From contig NZ_VSFF01000015.1 in assembly GCF_008085905.1 (NCBI RefSeq), forward strand, positions 62,001-126,000: 64,000 bases of DNA. Reading direction: 5' to 3'. This document shows positions 14,848 through 22,930 of the stretch, one piece after another; position 1 is the stretch's first letter; every line of letters starts with the position of its first letter. A model generated the notes under the pieces. It did not search any database and was not told the origin of the DNA. It was given only the letters and a program-made list of their open reading frames with translations. The DNA is from Actinomadura syzygii (GTDB lineage: Bacteria; Actinomycetota; Actinomycetes; Streptosporangiales; Streptosporangiaceae). The position numbers were made by a program, and so were the translations under genes.

Positions 14848-15915
14848 ATGGGAGAACCCGTCAGCACGTCGACCACCGGCATCGCGTCCGGTCGACCGGA
14901 TCCAAGTGACGCACGGACCGTTCCGCAATTTATGGAGCGACTCCGCTGCCTCAAAAGGTGGTCCGGAATGACCTATCGGCAGATCGAGCACCAAGCCGAG
15001 TGTTCCGGAGCGTTCCTGCCCCACAGCACCATTGCGGGAGCATTGTCCCGGAATCGCCTGCCTCGCCGGGAATTACTCGTCGACTTCGTTGGCGCATGCG
15101 GATGCCCTCCGGAAGAGGTGGCCAGGTGGGAGGCCGCGCACGCCGCATTGGCCGCGGGTCCGGCTCCCGAGTCCTTGTCAGGGCCGGTTCACAGCGAGCC
15201 CGCTACAGAAACGGCGCCCCCTCCGGCGCCACCACGGCCGTCGATCGTCCAGCCCGCCCCGGCGCCGAGGGGCTGGAGGCGGCGCGCGGGAGCCGGTCTG
15301 CTGGCGTTGGCCGTCCTGACCGGCGGCTTCCTCGTCGGTGAACCGGCGACGGGCGGCGGACATCGCGGGCCCCGACTGCTGACGCAGTGTCCCGAGCCGA
15401 TGGAGCTGGGCATGCAAGGCCCGTGCGTCGAGGACTTACAAAGAGATCTGCGGCGGCACGGGCTCGACCTTCCCGCGGACGGCTGGTTCGGGCCCTACAC
15501 CAAGATGCGCGTAATGGCCTTTCAGGCTCTTGAGGGATTGCCGCCGTCTTCCCGCGTCGATGCCGCCACCAAACGAGCGGCGCTCGACCTGCGAGAGGCA
15601 CCGCTTCCGCGCCATACCCCTACTCAGATCGAGCACCGCATACGGGTGGTCTTCAGTGCCACGCCGGACCGGGCGGTCGCCCTCGCCCGGTGCCTGTCCA
15701 ATCTCGACCCCTTACAGGTCATCCGGTACCGGTACCAACTGGCCAGATGGGGCCTGTTCCAATTCTCCGATTTCGAACTGCGTGAACTGGGCGCGACTCC
15801 GGCGACGGCCCTGGACGCCGAATGGAACATCCGGACGGCGCACGCGATCTGGAAACGCACGAGAAGTTTCCGCAACTGGAATTGCCTGGACGCCATCGAC
15901 GACCCACGGTCCTGA
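14848..15915 (+). CDS. HTH / membrane / peptidoglycan-binding / lysozyme-like protein
   Basis: A 355-residue protein with an unusual domain order. Residues 25-80 resemble an actinobacterial helix-turn-helix region (MERLRCLKRWSGMTYRQIEHQAE). A Pro-rich linker leads to a transmembrane segment near 160-180 (RRRAGAGLLALAVLTGGFLVG). Outside lies a peptidoglycan-binding repeat near 205-260 (GPCVEDLQRDLRRHGLDLPADGWFGPYTKMRVMAFQ) and a lysozyme-like end (WGLFQFSDFEL). Where transglycosylases carry the catalytic Glu (ARCESN), this protein reads ARCLSN, so it may be inactive. The start ATG 14848 follows AGGAG. It may link wall state to the cytoplasm; this is inference. Confidence 0.75.
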   Translation: MGEPVSTSTTGIASGRPDPSDARTVPQFMERLRCLKRWSGMTYRQIEHQAECSGAFLPHSTIAGALSRNRLPRRELLVDFVGACGCPPEEVARWEAAHAALAAGPAPESLSGPVHSEPATETAPPPAPPRPSIVQPAPAPRGWRRRAGAGLLALAVLTGGFLVGEPATGGGHRGPRLLTQCPEPMELGMQGPCVEDLQRDLRRHGLDLPADGWFGPYTKMRVMAFQALEGLPPSSRVDAATKRAALDLREAPLPRHTPTQIEHRIRVVFSATPDRAVALARCLSNLDPLQVIRYRYQLARWGLFQFSDFELRELGATPATALDAEWNIRTAHAIWKRTRSFRNWNCLDAIDDPRS

Positions 15916-15945
15916 CCGGCGATCCTGGACCGGTTGGAAGGCTTT

Positions 15946-16914
15946 TCAGCGACGCGGAATGGCGACCGCGTTGTAGGAGACGTCGGGGGTCGGGCCGGTA
16001 GCGAAGAACCGGATGTTGGATAGATAGAGCCGGGAGCCGAAGGCGGCGATGGTCGTCGGCAGGTCGAAGCGGGGATCCGTTATCCGCTGAATGACGTGAC
16101 CGTCGGTGCCCTCAGCGTTCAGTCGGAGGACCGCCACGGTGTTGAAGCGGTTCTGCACGGCGAACAACGTCCGGCCGTGGAGGAGTAGGCCGTCGCCTTC
16201 CGGCAGGGACTCGCCGTGCAAGTTCACGCGCCGGGTCGTGCCCGTTGCGGGGTCGACGCGGAACAGTCCCCCGGTGTTCGACTGCACGACGATCAGGCCC
16301 CGGCCGTCCGGTGTGGGGGTGATGCCGTTGGCGTTGAAGGCGGCGCTGTCCGGGCCGGTCCGATACACGAGGTCGCCGGTGAGCGGGATCCGGACGGCGG
16401 CGGTGGGCAGTTGTCCGTCGCGCAGCGGCAGTTTGTAGAGCACCGGGTTGGTGGAGTCGGTGAACCACGCCGCGCCCTGCGTGAGGATGACGTCGTTGAC
16501 GAAGGCGGGGCCGGTCGCCAGCCGGTAGGTGGCCAGCGTCCGGCCGGTGCGGGTGTCCAGGACGCGGGCGTCGCCGCCCGTGCCGCCGGCCACGAAGAGC
16601 CGCCCGTGCCGGTCGGTCTTCAGCCCGAGCGCCTGCGTGCCGGGCCCGCGGCTGAGGAGCGCACCGTGTCCGGTGCGCAGGTCGGCGCGGTAGACCGAGC
16701 CGTCGGCCATGGAACCGACGTAGGCGAACGGGCCGGGTCCGGTCGCGATGCCCTCGGGCTGGAACCCGTTCGGCAACCGGATCGTGTCGGGATAGGCCGC
16801 CGCGTCGGGCCGCTGCCCGGCGGTGCGGCCGCCGGCGGCCGCTTCGACCGGCGCGCTCGTCGTGACGGCCAGTCCGAACGCCAGCACGGCGGCGGAGATC
16901 GTTCGAAGGCGCAT
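15946..16914 (-). CDS. Secreted SMP-30/gluconolactonase-like beta-propeller protein
   Basis: A 322-residue exported protein. The signal peptide covers about residues 1-26 (MRLRTISAAVLAFGLAVTTSAPVEAAA). The mature part has repeated beta-propeller blades, with motifs such as PEGIATGPGPFAYVGSMADGSVYRADLRTG, GLKTDRHGRLFVAGG, NANGITPTPDGRGLIVVQS and EGDGLLLHGRTLFAVQ. This is the SMP-30/LRE-like fold; the catalytic function is unproven and such proteins are often mis-named. It is divergent from a MarR-family gene, and repeated TTGA/TCAA half-sites lie in the shared promoter region, so MarR control is likely. Confidence 0.8.
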   Translation of the reverse strand: MRLRTISAAVLAFGLAVTTSAPVEAAAGGRTAGQRPDAAAYPDTIRLPNGFQPEGIATGPGPFAYVGSMADGSVYRADLRTGHGALLSRGPGTQALGLKTDRHGRLFVAGGTGGDARVLDTRTGRTLATYRLATGPAFVNDVILTQGAAWFTDSTNPVLYKLPLRDGQLPTAAVRIPLTGDLVYRTGPDSAAFNANGITPTPDGRGLIVVQSNTGGLFRVDPATGTTRRVNLHGESLPEGDGLLLHGRTLFAVQNRFNTVAVLRLNAEGTDGHVIQRITDPRFDLPTTIAAFGSRLYLSNIRFFATGPTPDVSYNAVAIPRR

Positions 16915-16924
16915 GAGCTACCTC

Positions 16925-16994
16925 TCAACATTGAAATGTTTAGCGTTGAGGACGCTATGCCGAGTGCTAGCTTGATGTCAAACAGTTCAACGCT
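16925..16994. promoter_or_regulatory. Divergent promoter with TTGA/TCAA inverted half-sites
   Basis: The AT-richer 95-bp gap between the propeller gene and the MarR gene holds TCAA-ca-TTGA (16925-16934), AGCGTTGA (16942-16949), TTGA-tg-TCAA (16972-16981) and TCAACGCT (16987-16994). The last is the exact inverse of AGCGTTGA. Such clustered symmetric half-sites suit MarR dimers; binding is inferred. Confidence 0.5.
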
Positions 16995-17009
16995 GAAAGG
17001 TGCGTGCCC

Positions 17010-17534
17010 GTGGAGCGTGACGCGGTCGACCTCGCCGTGGAGCAGTGGACTCGCGCGCGTCCCGACCTCGACCCGTCCCCCATGCGGGTCCTCGGCCGCC
17101 TCTCGCGGCTGACACGGCTCGCCGAGCGCGAACTCAAGGTCCTGTTCGGCGAGTTCGGCCTGGAGCGGGGCGAGTTCGACGTCCTCGCCACTCTCCGCCG
17201 CAGCGGCTCTCCCCACGGCCTGACGGCGGGAGATCTGGCCCGCTCGTCGATGGTCACCTCGGGCGCCGTCACCAACCGGCTCGACCGGCTCGTCGCCAAG
17301 GGTTACGTCACACGCGAGTTCGACCCCGCCAACCGGCGCACGGTCATCGTCGCCCTCACCCCCGCCGGCCGCGACCTCATCGACCGGGCCGTCGCCGCCC
17401 ACCTCGACAACGAGCGCCGCGTCCTGGCGGCGCTCGACCAGGGCCAGCAGGACGACCTCGCCGCGGTCCTGCGCACCCTGCTGCTCAGCCTCGGCGACGA
17501 GGCGACCGACCCCCGCGCACCGGGCGACCTCTGA
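17010..17534 (+). CDS. MarR-family transcriptional regulator
   Basis: About 174 residues. The winged helix spans residues 45-115 (LFGEFGLERGEFDVLATLRRSG, LTAGDLARSSMVTSGAVTNRLDRLVAKGYVTREFDPANRRTVIVALTPAGR), flanked by the N- and C-terminal dimerisation helices of the family. Two in-frame GTG codons compete as start. 17010 lies 9 nt from AAAGG and is preferred over 17004. It is divergent from the secreted beta-propeller gene and probably represses it and itself through the half-sites between them. The inducer is unknown; MarR proteins commonly sense phenolic or oxidising compounds. Confidence 0.88.
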   Translation: MERDAVDLAVEQWTRARPDLDPSPMRVLGRLSRLTRLAERELKVLFGEFGLERGEFDVLATLRRSGSPHGLTAGDLARSSMVTSGAVTNRLDRLVAKGYVTREFDPANRRTVIVALTPAGRDLIDRAVAAHLDNERRVLAALDQGQQDDLAAVLRTLLLSLGDEATDPRAPGDL

Positions 17535-17666
17535 GTCCCGGGCGCGGCTCCCAGGACGGACCCGGGCTTCACTGGAGAGTGACAGGATAGTTACTTAGAG
17601 TTATCTCTCGCTACAGAGGGGCATGTGGGGATTCGTAACGTCGGAATGCTCACGGGGAGAGATCTC

Positions 17667-18041
17667 ATGCAACGGCAGTACAAGATCGCCACCGTCCTGC
17701 TGGCCGGTGTCGTCGGGGCGGGCGTCGTCGCGCCGGTCGCGCAGGCGTCGTCTCCGCAGGCCACGTCCGGCCTGGTGGCGAGCCCGTTCGGCGGGGTCGT
17801 CAACGCCTATCCGAAGGGGCGGGTGATCAGCCGCCACCGCCTCGCGATCCGGGCGAAGCCGACCACGCGCTCGGCGATCCTCGGCCACCTGAACCCGGGC
17901 CAGATCGTCGACATCAAGTGCTGGTCGCGCGGCCAGAAGATCGGCAACACGCGCACCTGGTACCGGCTCGGGATCAGCACGCCCGAGTGGGTCTCGGGGC
18001 GCTACATCAAGATCATCAAGGGCCGGGTCACGCACTGCTGA
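17667..18041 (+). CDS. Secreted SH3-like small protein
   Basis: A 124-residue protein with a signal peptide (residues 1-28, MQRQYKIATVLLAGVVGAGVVAPVAQA). It is followed by a bacterial SH3-type segment: HRLAIRAKPTTRSAILGHLNPGQIVDIKCW..., then WYRLG, WVSGRYIKI. Such domains bind cell-wall peptides or act as secreted modules; no catalytic domain is attached. Two cysteines (IKCW and the C-terminal THC) may pair. I chose ATG 17667 because GGGGAGAG lies 6 nt upstream and the signal peptide then begins properly. It is an isolated gene followed by a strong palindrome. Confidence 0.78.
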   Translation: MQRQYKIATVLLAGVVGAGVVAPVAQASSPQATSGLVASPFGGVVNAYPKGRVISRHRLAIRAKPTTRSAILGHLNPGQIVDIKCWSRGQKIGNTRTWYRLGISTPEWVSGRYIKIIKGRVTHC

Positions 18042-18081
18042 TCCGGCGGCGATCCTGGCCAGGGGCCCGGATCGCCGGTGC

Positions 18082-18113
18082 CGGCCGCGGGACGCGATCG
18101 CGTCCCGCGGCCG
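18082..18113. terminator. Perfect 32-bp palindrome, bidirectional terminator
   Basis: A perfect palindrome centred between 18097 and 18098 (arm CGGCCGCGGGACG...) fills most of the 82-bp gap between two convergent genes. It can form a 13-bp stem with a 6-nt loop in either transcript. No T-run follows on either side. Confidence 0.65.
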
Positions 18114-18123
18114 TACGGACCGG

Positions 18124-18972
18124 TCAGCCGGGGTGGATCTCTCCCCCGGCGGGGACGAGGTTCTGCCCGGTGTAGTAGGACGACAGCCGCCCGGCGGCGA
18201 AGAAGACGTAGGACGGCGCGATCTCGTCCGGGTCGGCCGCGCGCCCCATCGGGGCCTGCTCGCCGAAGCCCTCGACGCGGTCCTCGTCGAACGTCGCCGG
18301 GATGAGCGGCGTCCACACCGGGCCCGGGGACACGGTGTTGACCCGGATCCCGCGCTCCATCAGGGCCTTGGCCATGCACTGCGCGAAGGTCATCGCGGCC
18401 GCCTTGCTGGCCGAGTAGTCGATCAGGCTCTTGTTGCCGCGCAGCCCGTTGATCGATCCGGTGATGACGATCGACCCGTCGTCCGGCAGGTGGCCGAGGG
18501 CCTCCTGGACCGCCCAGAAGAGGCTGAGGACGTTCACCCGGAAGGTGCGGTCGAGCTGCTCGGTGTCGATCTCGCGGACGTCGTCGACGGGCTCCTGGGT
18601 GCCGTGGTGCAGGACCAGCACGTCCAGGCCGCCGAGCCCCTCGGCCGCGCGTCCGACGACCTCGCGGGTGTGGCGCTCGTCGGCCAGGTCGCCGCCGAAC
18701 GTCAGGCAGCGGCGGCCCTCCCTCTCGACCAGCCCGGCGGTGTGCCGCGCGTCGGCGTCCTCCTCCAGGTAGGTGATCGCGACGTCGGCGCCCTCCTTGG
18801 CGAACGCGACCGCGACCGCGCGGCCGATGCCGGAGTCGCCGCCGGTGATCAGCGCCCGCCGTCCCGCCAGCAGGCCGCGCCCCTCGTAGCCGCGCATCTC
18901 GTCGCGCGGCCGCGGGTCCATCTTGCGCGTCTCGCCCGGATAGGGCTGGCTCTGGCCCGGAGGACTGCTCAC
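18124..18972 (-). CDS. SDR-family oxidoreductase, general-stress (YhdG/YghA) type
   Basis: A 282-residue SDR of the extended-N-terminus group. The leader SSPPGQSQPYPGETRKMDPRPRDEMRGYEG precedes the Rossmann motif ITGGDSGIGRAVA near residue 42. HHGT replaces the usual NNAG, TGSINGL carries the catalytic Ser, and YSASKAA carries the Tyr/Lys pair near 195. The C-terminus SSYYTGQNLVPAGGE is typical of stress-induced SDRs in soil bacteria. The start is a GTG at 18970-18972 preceded by GAGG; the longer in-frame extension is low-complexity and unlikely to be coding. It stands alone. The natural substrate is unknown. Confidence 0.85.
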   Translation of the reverse strand: MSSPPGQSQPYPGETRKMDPRPRDEMRGYEGRGLLAGRRALITGGDSGIGRAVAVAFAKEGADVAITYLEEDADARHTAGLVEREGRRCLTFGGDLADERHTREVVGRAAEGLGGLDVLVLHHGTQEPVDDVREIDTEQLDRTFRVNVLSLFWAVQEALGHLPDDGSIVITGSINGLRGNKSLIDYSASKAAAMTFAQCMAKALMERGIRVNTVSPGPVWTPLIPATFDEDRVEGFGEQAPMGRAADPDEIAPSYVFFAAGRLSSYYTGQNLVPAGGEIHPG

Positions 18973-19279
18973 GGTCTCGTCACCTCGCTCGATCTTCGCC
19001 GTTCCGCGTTCACCGGACGGAGCGTTCTCCGCACCGGCCCCGCGGCTGGTTCGTCCCAGGAACGGGTCAGGGGACTTCGGTCTGCGGGCTGTAGCCGTCG
19101 TCCTCGCCGCCCGGCGCGTCCGCCTGGCCGGGCCACTACCCGACACGGCACGGCGATAACGTGCCGCCGTGAGCCGTGCGGAGGGTCGATCGCGTGGGCG
19201 GTGGACGGTCGGCTTCGACGCTCGTCCCCGGTTCCGCGGCGGATGCGGTTTCGGCCGATCGGCTGGCTATGCTCGTTCC
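18973..19279. other. 307-bp divergent intergenic region
   Basis: This gap separates the stress-type SDR (minus) from the GntR gene (plus). In-frame GTGs at 19169 and later could extend the GntR protein N-terminally, but the residues are Arg/Gly-rich without family similarity. I see no tRNA, palindrome or convincing promoter in it. Confidence 0.5.
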
Positions 19280-19981
19280 GTGGGTGAGCAGACCGGAAAG
19301 TCGACGCGGGTCCATGACGTGTACGCCCGGGTCCGGCAGGATCTTCTCGCCGCGCACTACCGGCCGGGCCAGTGGCTGCGGCTCGCCCCCTTCCAGCAGG
19401 AGTTCCAGGTCAGCCTTTCGGTCGTCCGGGAGGCGTTCTCGCGGCTGGCGGCCGAAGGGCTTCTCGAGTCGGTCGCGCTGCGCGGGTTCCGCGTCCGGGA
19501 GCTGTCGGGCGACGACCTGCAGGACCTCACCGACGCGCGCATCCACATCGAGGTGCTCGTGCTGCGGGAGTCCCTCGCCAGCGGCGGGACGCAGTGGGAG
19601 GCCGACCTGCTCGCCGCGCACCACGTCCTGGAGCGGACCCCGATCCGCGCGCCGTCCGGACGGGGGGTGAACCGCGAGTTCATCCCGGTGCACGCAGCCT
19701 TCCACCACGCCCTGCTCGCGGGCTGCCGGAACGCGCGGCTGCTGATGATCGCCCGGGAGCTGCGCGACAACGCCGAGCTGTACCGGATGTGGAGCCCCGT
19801 CGTCGACCAGAGCGGCCGGGACATCGCCTGGGAGCACCGCGAGTTGACCCGGCTGGCGCTGGAGCGGGACGTCGAGGCGTGCGCCGACCTGCTCGCCCGC
19901 CATATCGACCACACCCGCCAGGCGCTGCTCGGCGGGCGGGCCACGGCGGGCGACGGCGAGGTCAGCGCAGAGCGGTCCTGA
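19280..19981 (+). CDS. GntR-family regulator, FadR/FCD subfamily
   Basis: A 233-residue regulator. The winged helix spans residues 10-70 (VHDVYARVRQDLLAAHYRPGQWLRLAPFQQEFQVSLSVVREAFSRLAAEGLLES). The helical FCD ligand domain follows, with likely metal/ligand histidines in HAAFHHALL, EHRELTRLAL and ARHIDHTRQ. It borders the aromatic-catabolic island and is the obvious candidate regulator. Its stop overlaps by 20 bp the convergent acyl-CoA ligase gene. GTG 19280 was chosen because the FadR-type protein then begins just before the first helix. Confidence 0.85.
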   Translation: MGEQTGKSTRVHDVYARVRQDLLAAHYRPGQWLRLAPFQQEFQVSLSVVREAFSRLAAEGLLESVALRGFRVRELSGDDLQDLTDARIHIEVLVLRESLASGGTQWEADLLAAHHVLERTPIRAPSGRGVNREFIPVHAAFHHALLAGCRNARLLMIARELRDNAELYRMWSPVVDQSGRDIAWEHRELTRLALERDVEACADLLARHIDHTRQALLGGRATAGDGEVSAERS

Positions 19982-21419
19982 CGATCTTCCCGGACGCCGT
20001 CCGGGGCAGCGCGTCCGGCCAGTGGAACACCTTCGGGATCTTGTAGTCGGCGAGCGCGCCGGAGCAGAACTCGCGGAGCTCGTCCGGGAACGGGGCGCGT
20101 CCCGGACGCGCCACCACGAACGCGGCCACGGTCTCGCCGAACACCTCGTTGGGGACGCCCGCCACGGCCGCCTCGACGACGTCGGGGTGCCGCGCGATGA
20201 CCGCCTCCACCTCCGCCGGGTAGACGTTGATGCCGCCGCTCAGGATGACGTCCTTGGAACGGCCGACGACGGTGAGGTAGCCGTCTTCGTCGATGCGTCC
20301 GAGGTCGCCGGTGCGGAGCCAACCGTCCGAGTTCAGCGCCTCGCGCGTGTCGTCCGGCCGTCCCCAGTATTCGGTCATCACGCTCGGGCCCCGCTGCTGG
20401 ATCTCGCCGACGGTCCCGGCGGGACGCGGGACGCCGTGCTCGTCCGCGATCCGCAGTTCGACCAAAGCGCACGGCCGTCCCGCCGAGCCCGGGTGCGCCG
20501 CCGCCTCGGACGGGCGGAGCACCGCGCTCAGTCCCCCGCCCTCCGTCAGCCCGTAGGCGTGGCCGATCTCGACGCCCGCGCGCCGGTAGGTCTCGAAGAG
20601 GGCCGGTGAGACGGGCGCGGAGCCGGAGCCGAGGTAGCGGAGACTGCGCAGCGCGTCCGGGGAGAAGTCGGGGTGCCGCGCGAGCAGGGCCAGCATCGCC
20701 GGGACCGCCATGAAGACCGTGGGACGCTCCGTCCGCAGGACGTGCAGCACCCGCCCCGCGTCGAAGCCGTGCTCGATGAGGATCTGCCCGCCGGTCGCCA
20801 GCGCGGGTTGCAGGCTGGTGAGGATGCCGCCGGTGAAGCTCAGCGGCGACACGATCAGGTGCCGGTCGGCGGACGTGAGGTCCAGCGCCCGGCGGGAGTT
20901 CTCCGCGGTGGCGGCGAACGCGCGGTGGGTCAGCACCGCTCCCTTCGGCCGTCCGGTGGTGCCGGACGTGTAGAGCAGGGCGATCGGGTCCTCCGACCGC
21001 GGCAGGACGGCGGGGACCGCTGGGGCCGGGCCCTCGACGAGGAGCTCCTCGACCGCCGTGACCGCCACGCCGGAGGGCAGCGCGTCGAGCCCGCCCGCCT
21101 CGCCGATGAGCAGGCGGGGCTCGCAGTCGTCCACGACGACGGCCACCTCGGCGGCGCTCAGCCGGGGGTTGAGCGGAACGAACACCCCGCCGAGCCGGGT
21201 GACCGCGAGGAACGCGACGACCATCTCCGGCCGGTTCGATACCGAGACGCCCACGCGCTGGCCGCGTTCGACGCCGAGGGTTTCGAGCGCGCGGCCGGCG
21301 CGGCCGACCCGTTCGGCCAGCTCAGCCCACATCCAGGCGCCGCCGTCCCAGCGGAGCGCGGGAGCCGTGGGCCGCAGCCCCGTCCAGCGTGGAAGCCACT
21401 CGGCCGGGCAGGTCAGGTC
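19962..21419 (-). CDS. AMP-dependent acyl-CoA synthetase/ligase
   Basis: A 485-residue ANL-superfamily adenylating enzyme that activates a carboxylic acid to its CoA thioester with ATP. The P-loop LLYTSGTTGRPKGAVLTH lies near residue 155, the A5 motif YGLTEGGG near 300, GDLGRIDEDGYLTVVGRSKDVILSGGINVYP near 380, and the catalytic Lys in PRTASGKIVRTALR ends the protein. Its substrate is unknown; position suggests an aromatic or aliphatic acid from the adjacent pathway. It is divergent from the CMD/FAH/VOC operon across a strong inverted repeat. The start at 21419 follows GGGAG. Confidence 0.9.
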   Translation of the reverse strand, partial: DLTCPAEWLPRWTGLRPTAPALRWDGGAWMWAELAERVGRAGRALETLGVERGQRVGVSVSNRPEMVVAFLAVTRLGGVFVPLNPRLSAAEVAVVVDDCEPRLLIGEAGGLDALPSGVAVTAVEELLVEGPAPAVPAVLPRSEDPIALLYTSGTTGRPKGAVLTHRAFAATAENSRRALDLTSADRHLIVSPLSFTGGILTSLQPALATGGQILIEHGFDAGRVLHVLRTERPTVFMAVPAMLALLARHPDFSPDALRSLRYLGSGSAPVSPALFETYRRAGVEIGHAYGLTEGGGLSAVLRPSEAAAHPGSAGRPCALVELRIADEHGVPRPAGTVGEIQQRGPSVMTEYWGRPDDTREALNSDGWLRTGDLGRIDEDGYLTVVGRSKDVILSGGINVYPAEVEAVIARHPDVVEAAVAGVPNEVFGETVAAFVVARPGRAPFPDELREFCSGALADYKIPKVFHWPDALPRTASGKIVRTALR

Positions 21420-21472
21420 CATCGAGAAACTCCCGTCACAGCTCTTGCGGGCGATCGGTGATTCCAATAATA

Positions 21473-21496
21473 ATCGATGATATCTGGATCATCGAT
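21473..21496. promoter_or_regulatory. Operator-like inverted repeat in the divergent promoter
   Basis: A perfect 9-bp inverted repeat, ATCGATGAT / ATCATCGAT with a 6-nt spacer (atctgg), lies in the only AT-rich stretch between the ligase and the CMD-family gene. It is the likely operator for the FadR-type GntR protein encoded at 19280. Confidence 0.6.
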
Positions 21497-21521
21497 CATG
21501 TCACCATAGCGAGGAGCGCAC

Positions 21522-22058
21522 ATGACCGACGTGGCGAGGGTCGGGCCGCTACCGCCCGACGCGCGCACGGAACGCCAGCGCGAACTGCTGGAGCCCGTGC
21601 TCGGCCCGGCGGCGGCCAACCTCTTCAGCACGGTCGTGCGCAACGAGGACCTGTACGAGGTCTGGCTGCCGTTCTGCATGAAGCTGCTGCGGCGGTCCGC
21701 GCTCCCGCGCCGGGAGCGCGAGCTGGTCATCCTGCGGACGGCGGGCCACCGCCGCGTCCCCTACGAACTGGCGCACCACGAGCGCATCGGCGCCCGCGCC
21801 GGGCTCACCGGCGCGGAGATCGCCGCGGCCCGGGACGGCGGCGACGCGGGCTTCGCCGAGCGTGAGCTGACCCTGCTCCGCGCGGTCGACGAGCTCCTCG
21901 ACGCGGACCGGTTCACGGCCGGGACCTGGTCGGGGCTGCGGGCGCACTACGACGCGGCCCAGCTCGTCGAGCTGCCGATGCTCGTCGGCCACTACGCGCT
22001 CCTGGCGATGCTGCTGAACGGCCTGGAGATCCCGCTGGACGAGAAGGAGGACGCGTGA
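21522..22058 (+). CDS. Carboxymuconolactone decarboxylase (CMD)-family protein
   Basis: A 178-residue all-helical CMD/AhpD-fold protein. LLEPVLGPAAANLFSTVVRNEDLYEVWLPFCMKLL and ERELVILRTAGHRRVPYELAHHERIGARAGLTGAEI are the family hallmark. It lacks the CxxC redox pair of AhpD, so peroxidase activity is unlikely and a decarboxylase or isomerase-like role is more plausible. It is the first gene of a tightly overlapping operon (CMD-FAH-VOC-monooxygenase-transporter-sulfatase). Its TGA overlaps the FAH gene's GTG (GTGA). Confidence 0.85.
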   Translation: MTDVARVGPLPPDARTERQRELLEPVLGPAAANLFSTVVRNEDLYEVWLPFCMKLLRRSALPRRERELVILRTAGHRRVPYELAHHERIGARAGLTGAEIAAARDGGDAGFAERELTLLRAVDELLDADRFTAGTWSGLRAHYDAAQLVELPMLVGHYALLAMLLNGLEIPLDEKEDA

Positions 22059-22930
22059 GGGTCGCGGCGCTGCGGGGCCGGCTGGTCCTGATGTCGGACG
22101 CGGGCACGGTGGACGTCGCCGAGGCCAGCGCGGGACGGTTCGGACCGGACCCGATGGACGCCTACCGGGACTGGGACGAGTTCCGCGCCTGGGCCGCCGA
22201 CACCGAGCTGGGCGCGGCGGCGGACTGCGAGCCGCGCGAGCTCACCAACCCCGTCCCGAAGCCCACGCAGGTGTTCGGCGTCGGCGCGAACTACCGCGAC
22301 CACGTCGAGGAGGCCGGGGCGTCCCCGACCGCCGTCCCGCTGATCTTCACCAAGTTCCCGAGCTGCCTCGCGGGGCCCTTCGAGGACGTCCCGCTGCCCA
22401 GCCGCAAGGTCGACTGGGAGGTGGAGCTGGTGGTGGTGATGGGACGGCGAGCCGAGCGCGTCGCGGCCGCGGACGCCTGGTCCCACGTGGCCGGGCTGAC
22501 CGCCGGGCAGGACATCTCGGAGCGGGTCGTCCAGCTCACCGGCGACCACCCGCAGTTCTCGATGGGCAAGTCGTTCCCGGCCTTCGGGCCGGTCGGGCCG
22601 TCCGTGGTCAGCGTCGACGAGTTCGCCGACCCGGACAACCTGGAGCTCGGCTGCGCCATCGACGGCGTGGTGATGCAGAAGGGCCGCACGGAGAACCTGA
22701 TCTTCTCCGTCCCGGACCTGATCGCCTACCTGTCCGGCATCTGCACGCTGCTGCCGGGCGACCTGATCTTCACCGGGACGCCCGCCGGAGTCGGCGCGTT
22801 CCGCAGGCCCCGCCGGTTCCTCGGGCCGGGCGAGACGCTGACGACCTGGGTGGAGGGCGTGGGCGTGATGCGCAACACGATCACCGCGGGCCCGACCTAC
22901 GTGGCACGTGCGGAGGCGCGCCATGCCTGA
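22055..22930 (+). CDS. Fumarylacetoacetate hydrolase (FAH)-family protein
   Basis: A 291-residue FAH-fold enzyme, a family of C-C hydrolases, decarboxylases and isomerases acting on ring-cleavage products. NPVPKPTQVFGVGANYRDHVEEAG near residue 68 opens the domain. The metal site is formed by VDWEVELVVVMGR (two acidic residues) near 125 and GQDISER near 150. FSVPDLIAYLSGICTLLPGDLIFTGTPAGVG is the typical C-terminal block. It starts at a GTG overlapping the CMD stop and ends 8 nt inside the VOC gene. Its place next to an extradiol-type VOC protein suggests processing of the ring-fission product. Confidence 0.9.
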   Translation: MRVAALRGRLVLMSDAGTVDVAEASAGRFGPDPMDAYRDWDEFRAWAADTELGAAADCEPRELTNPVPKPTQVFGVGANYRDHVEEAGASPTAVPLIFTKFPSCLAGPFEDVPLPSRKVDWEVELVVVMGRRAERVAAADAWSHVAGLTAGQDISERVVQLTGDHPQFSMGKSFPAFGPVGPSVVSVDEFADPDNLELGCAIDGVVMQKGRTENLIFSVPDLIAYLSGICTLLPGDLIFTGTPAGVGAFRRPRRFLGPGETLTTWVEGVGVMRNTITAGPTYVARAEARHA

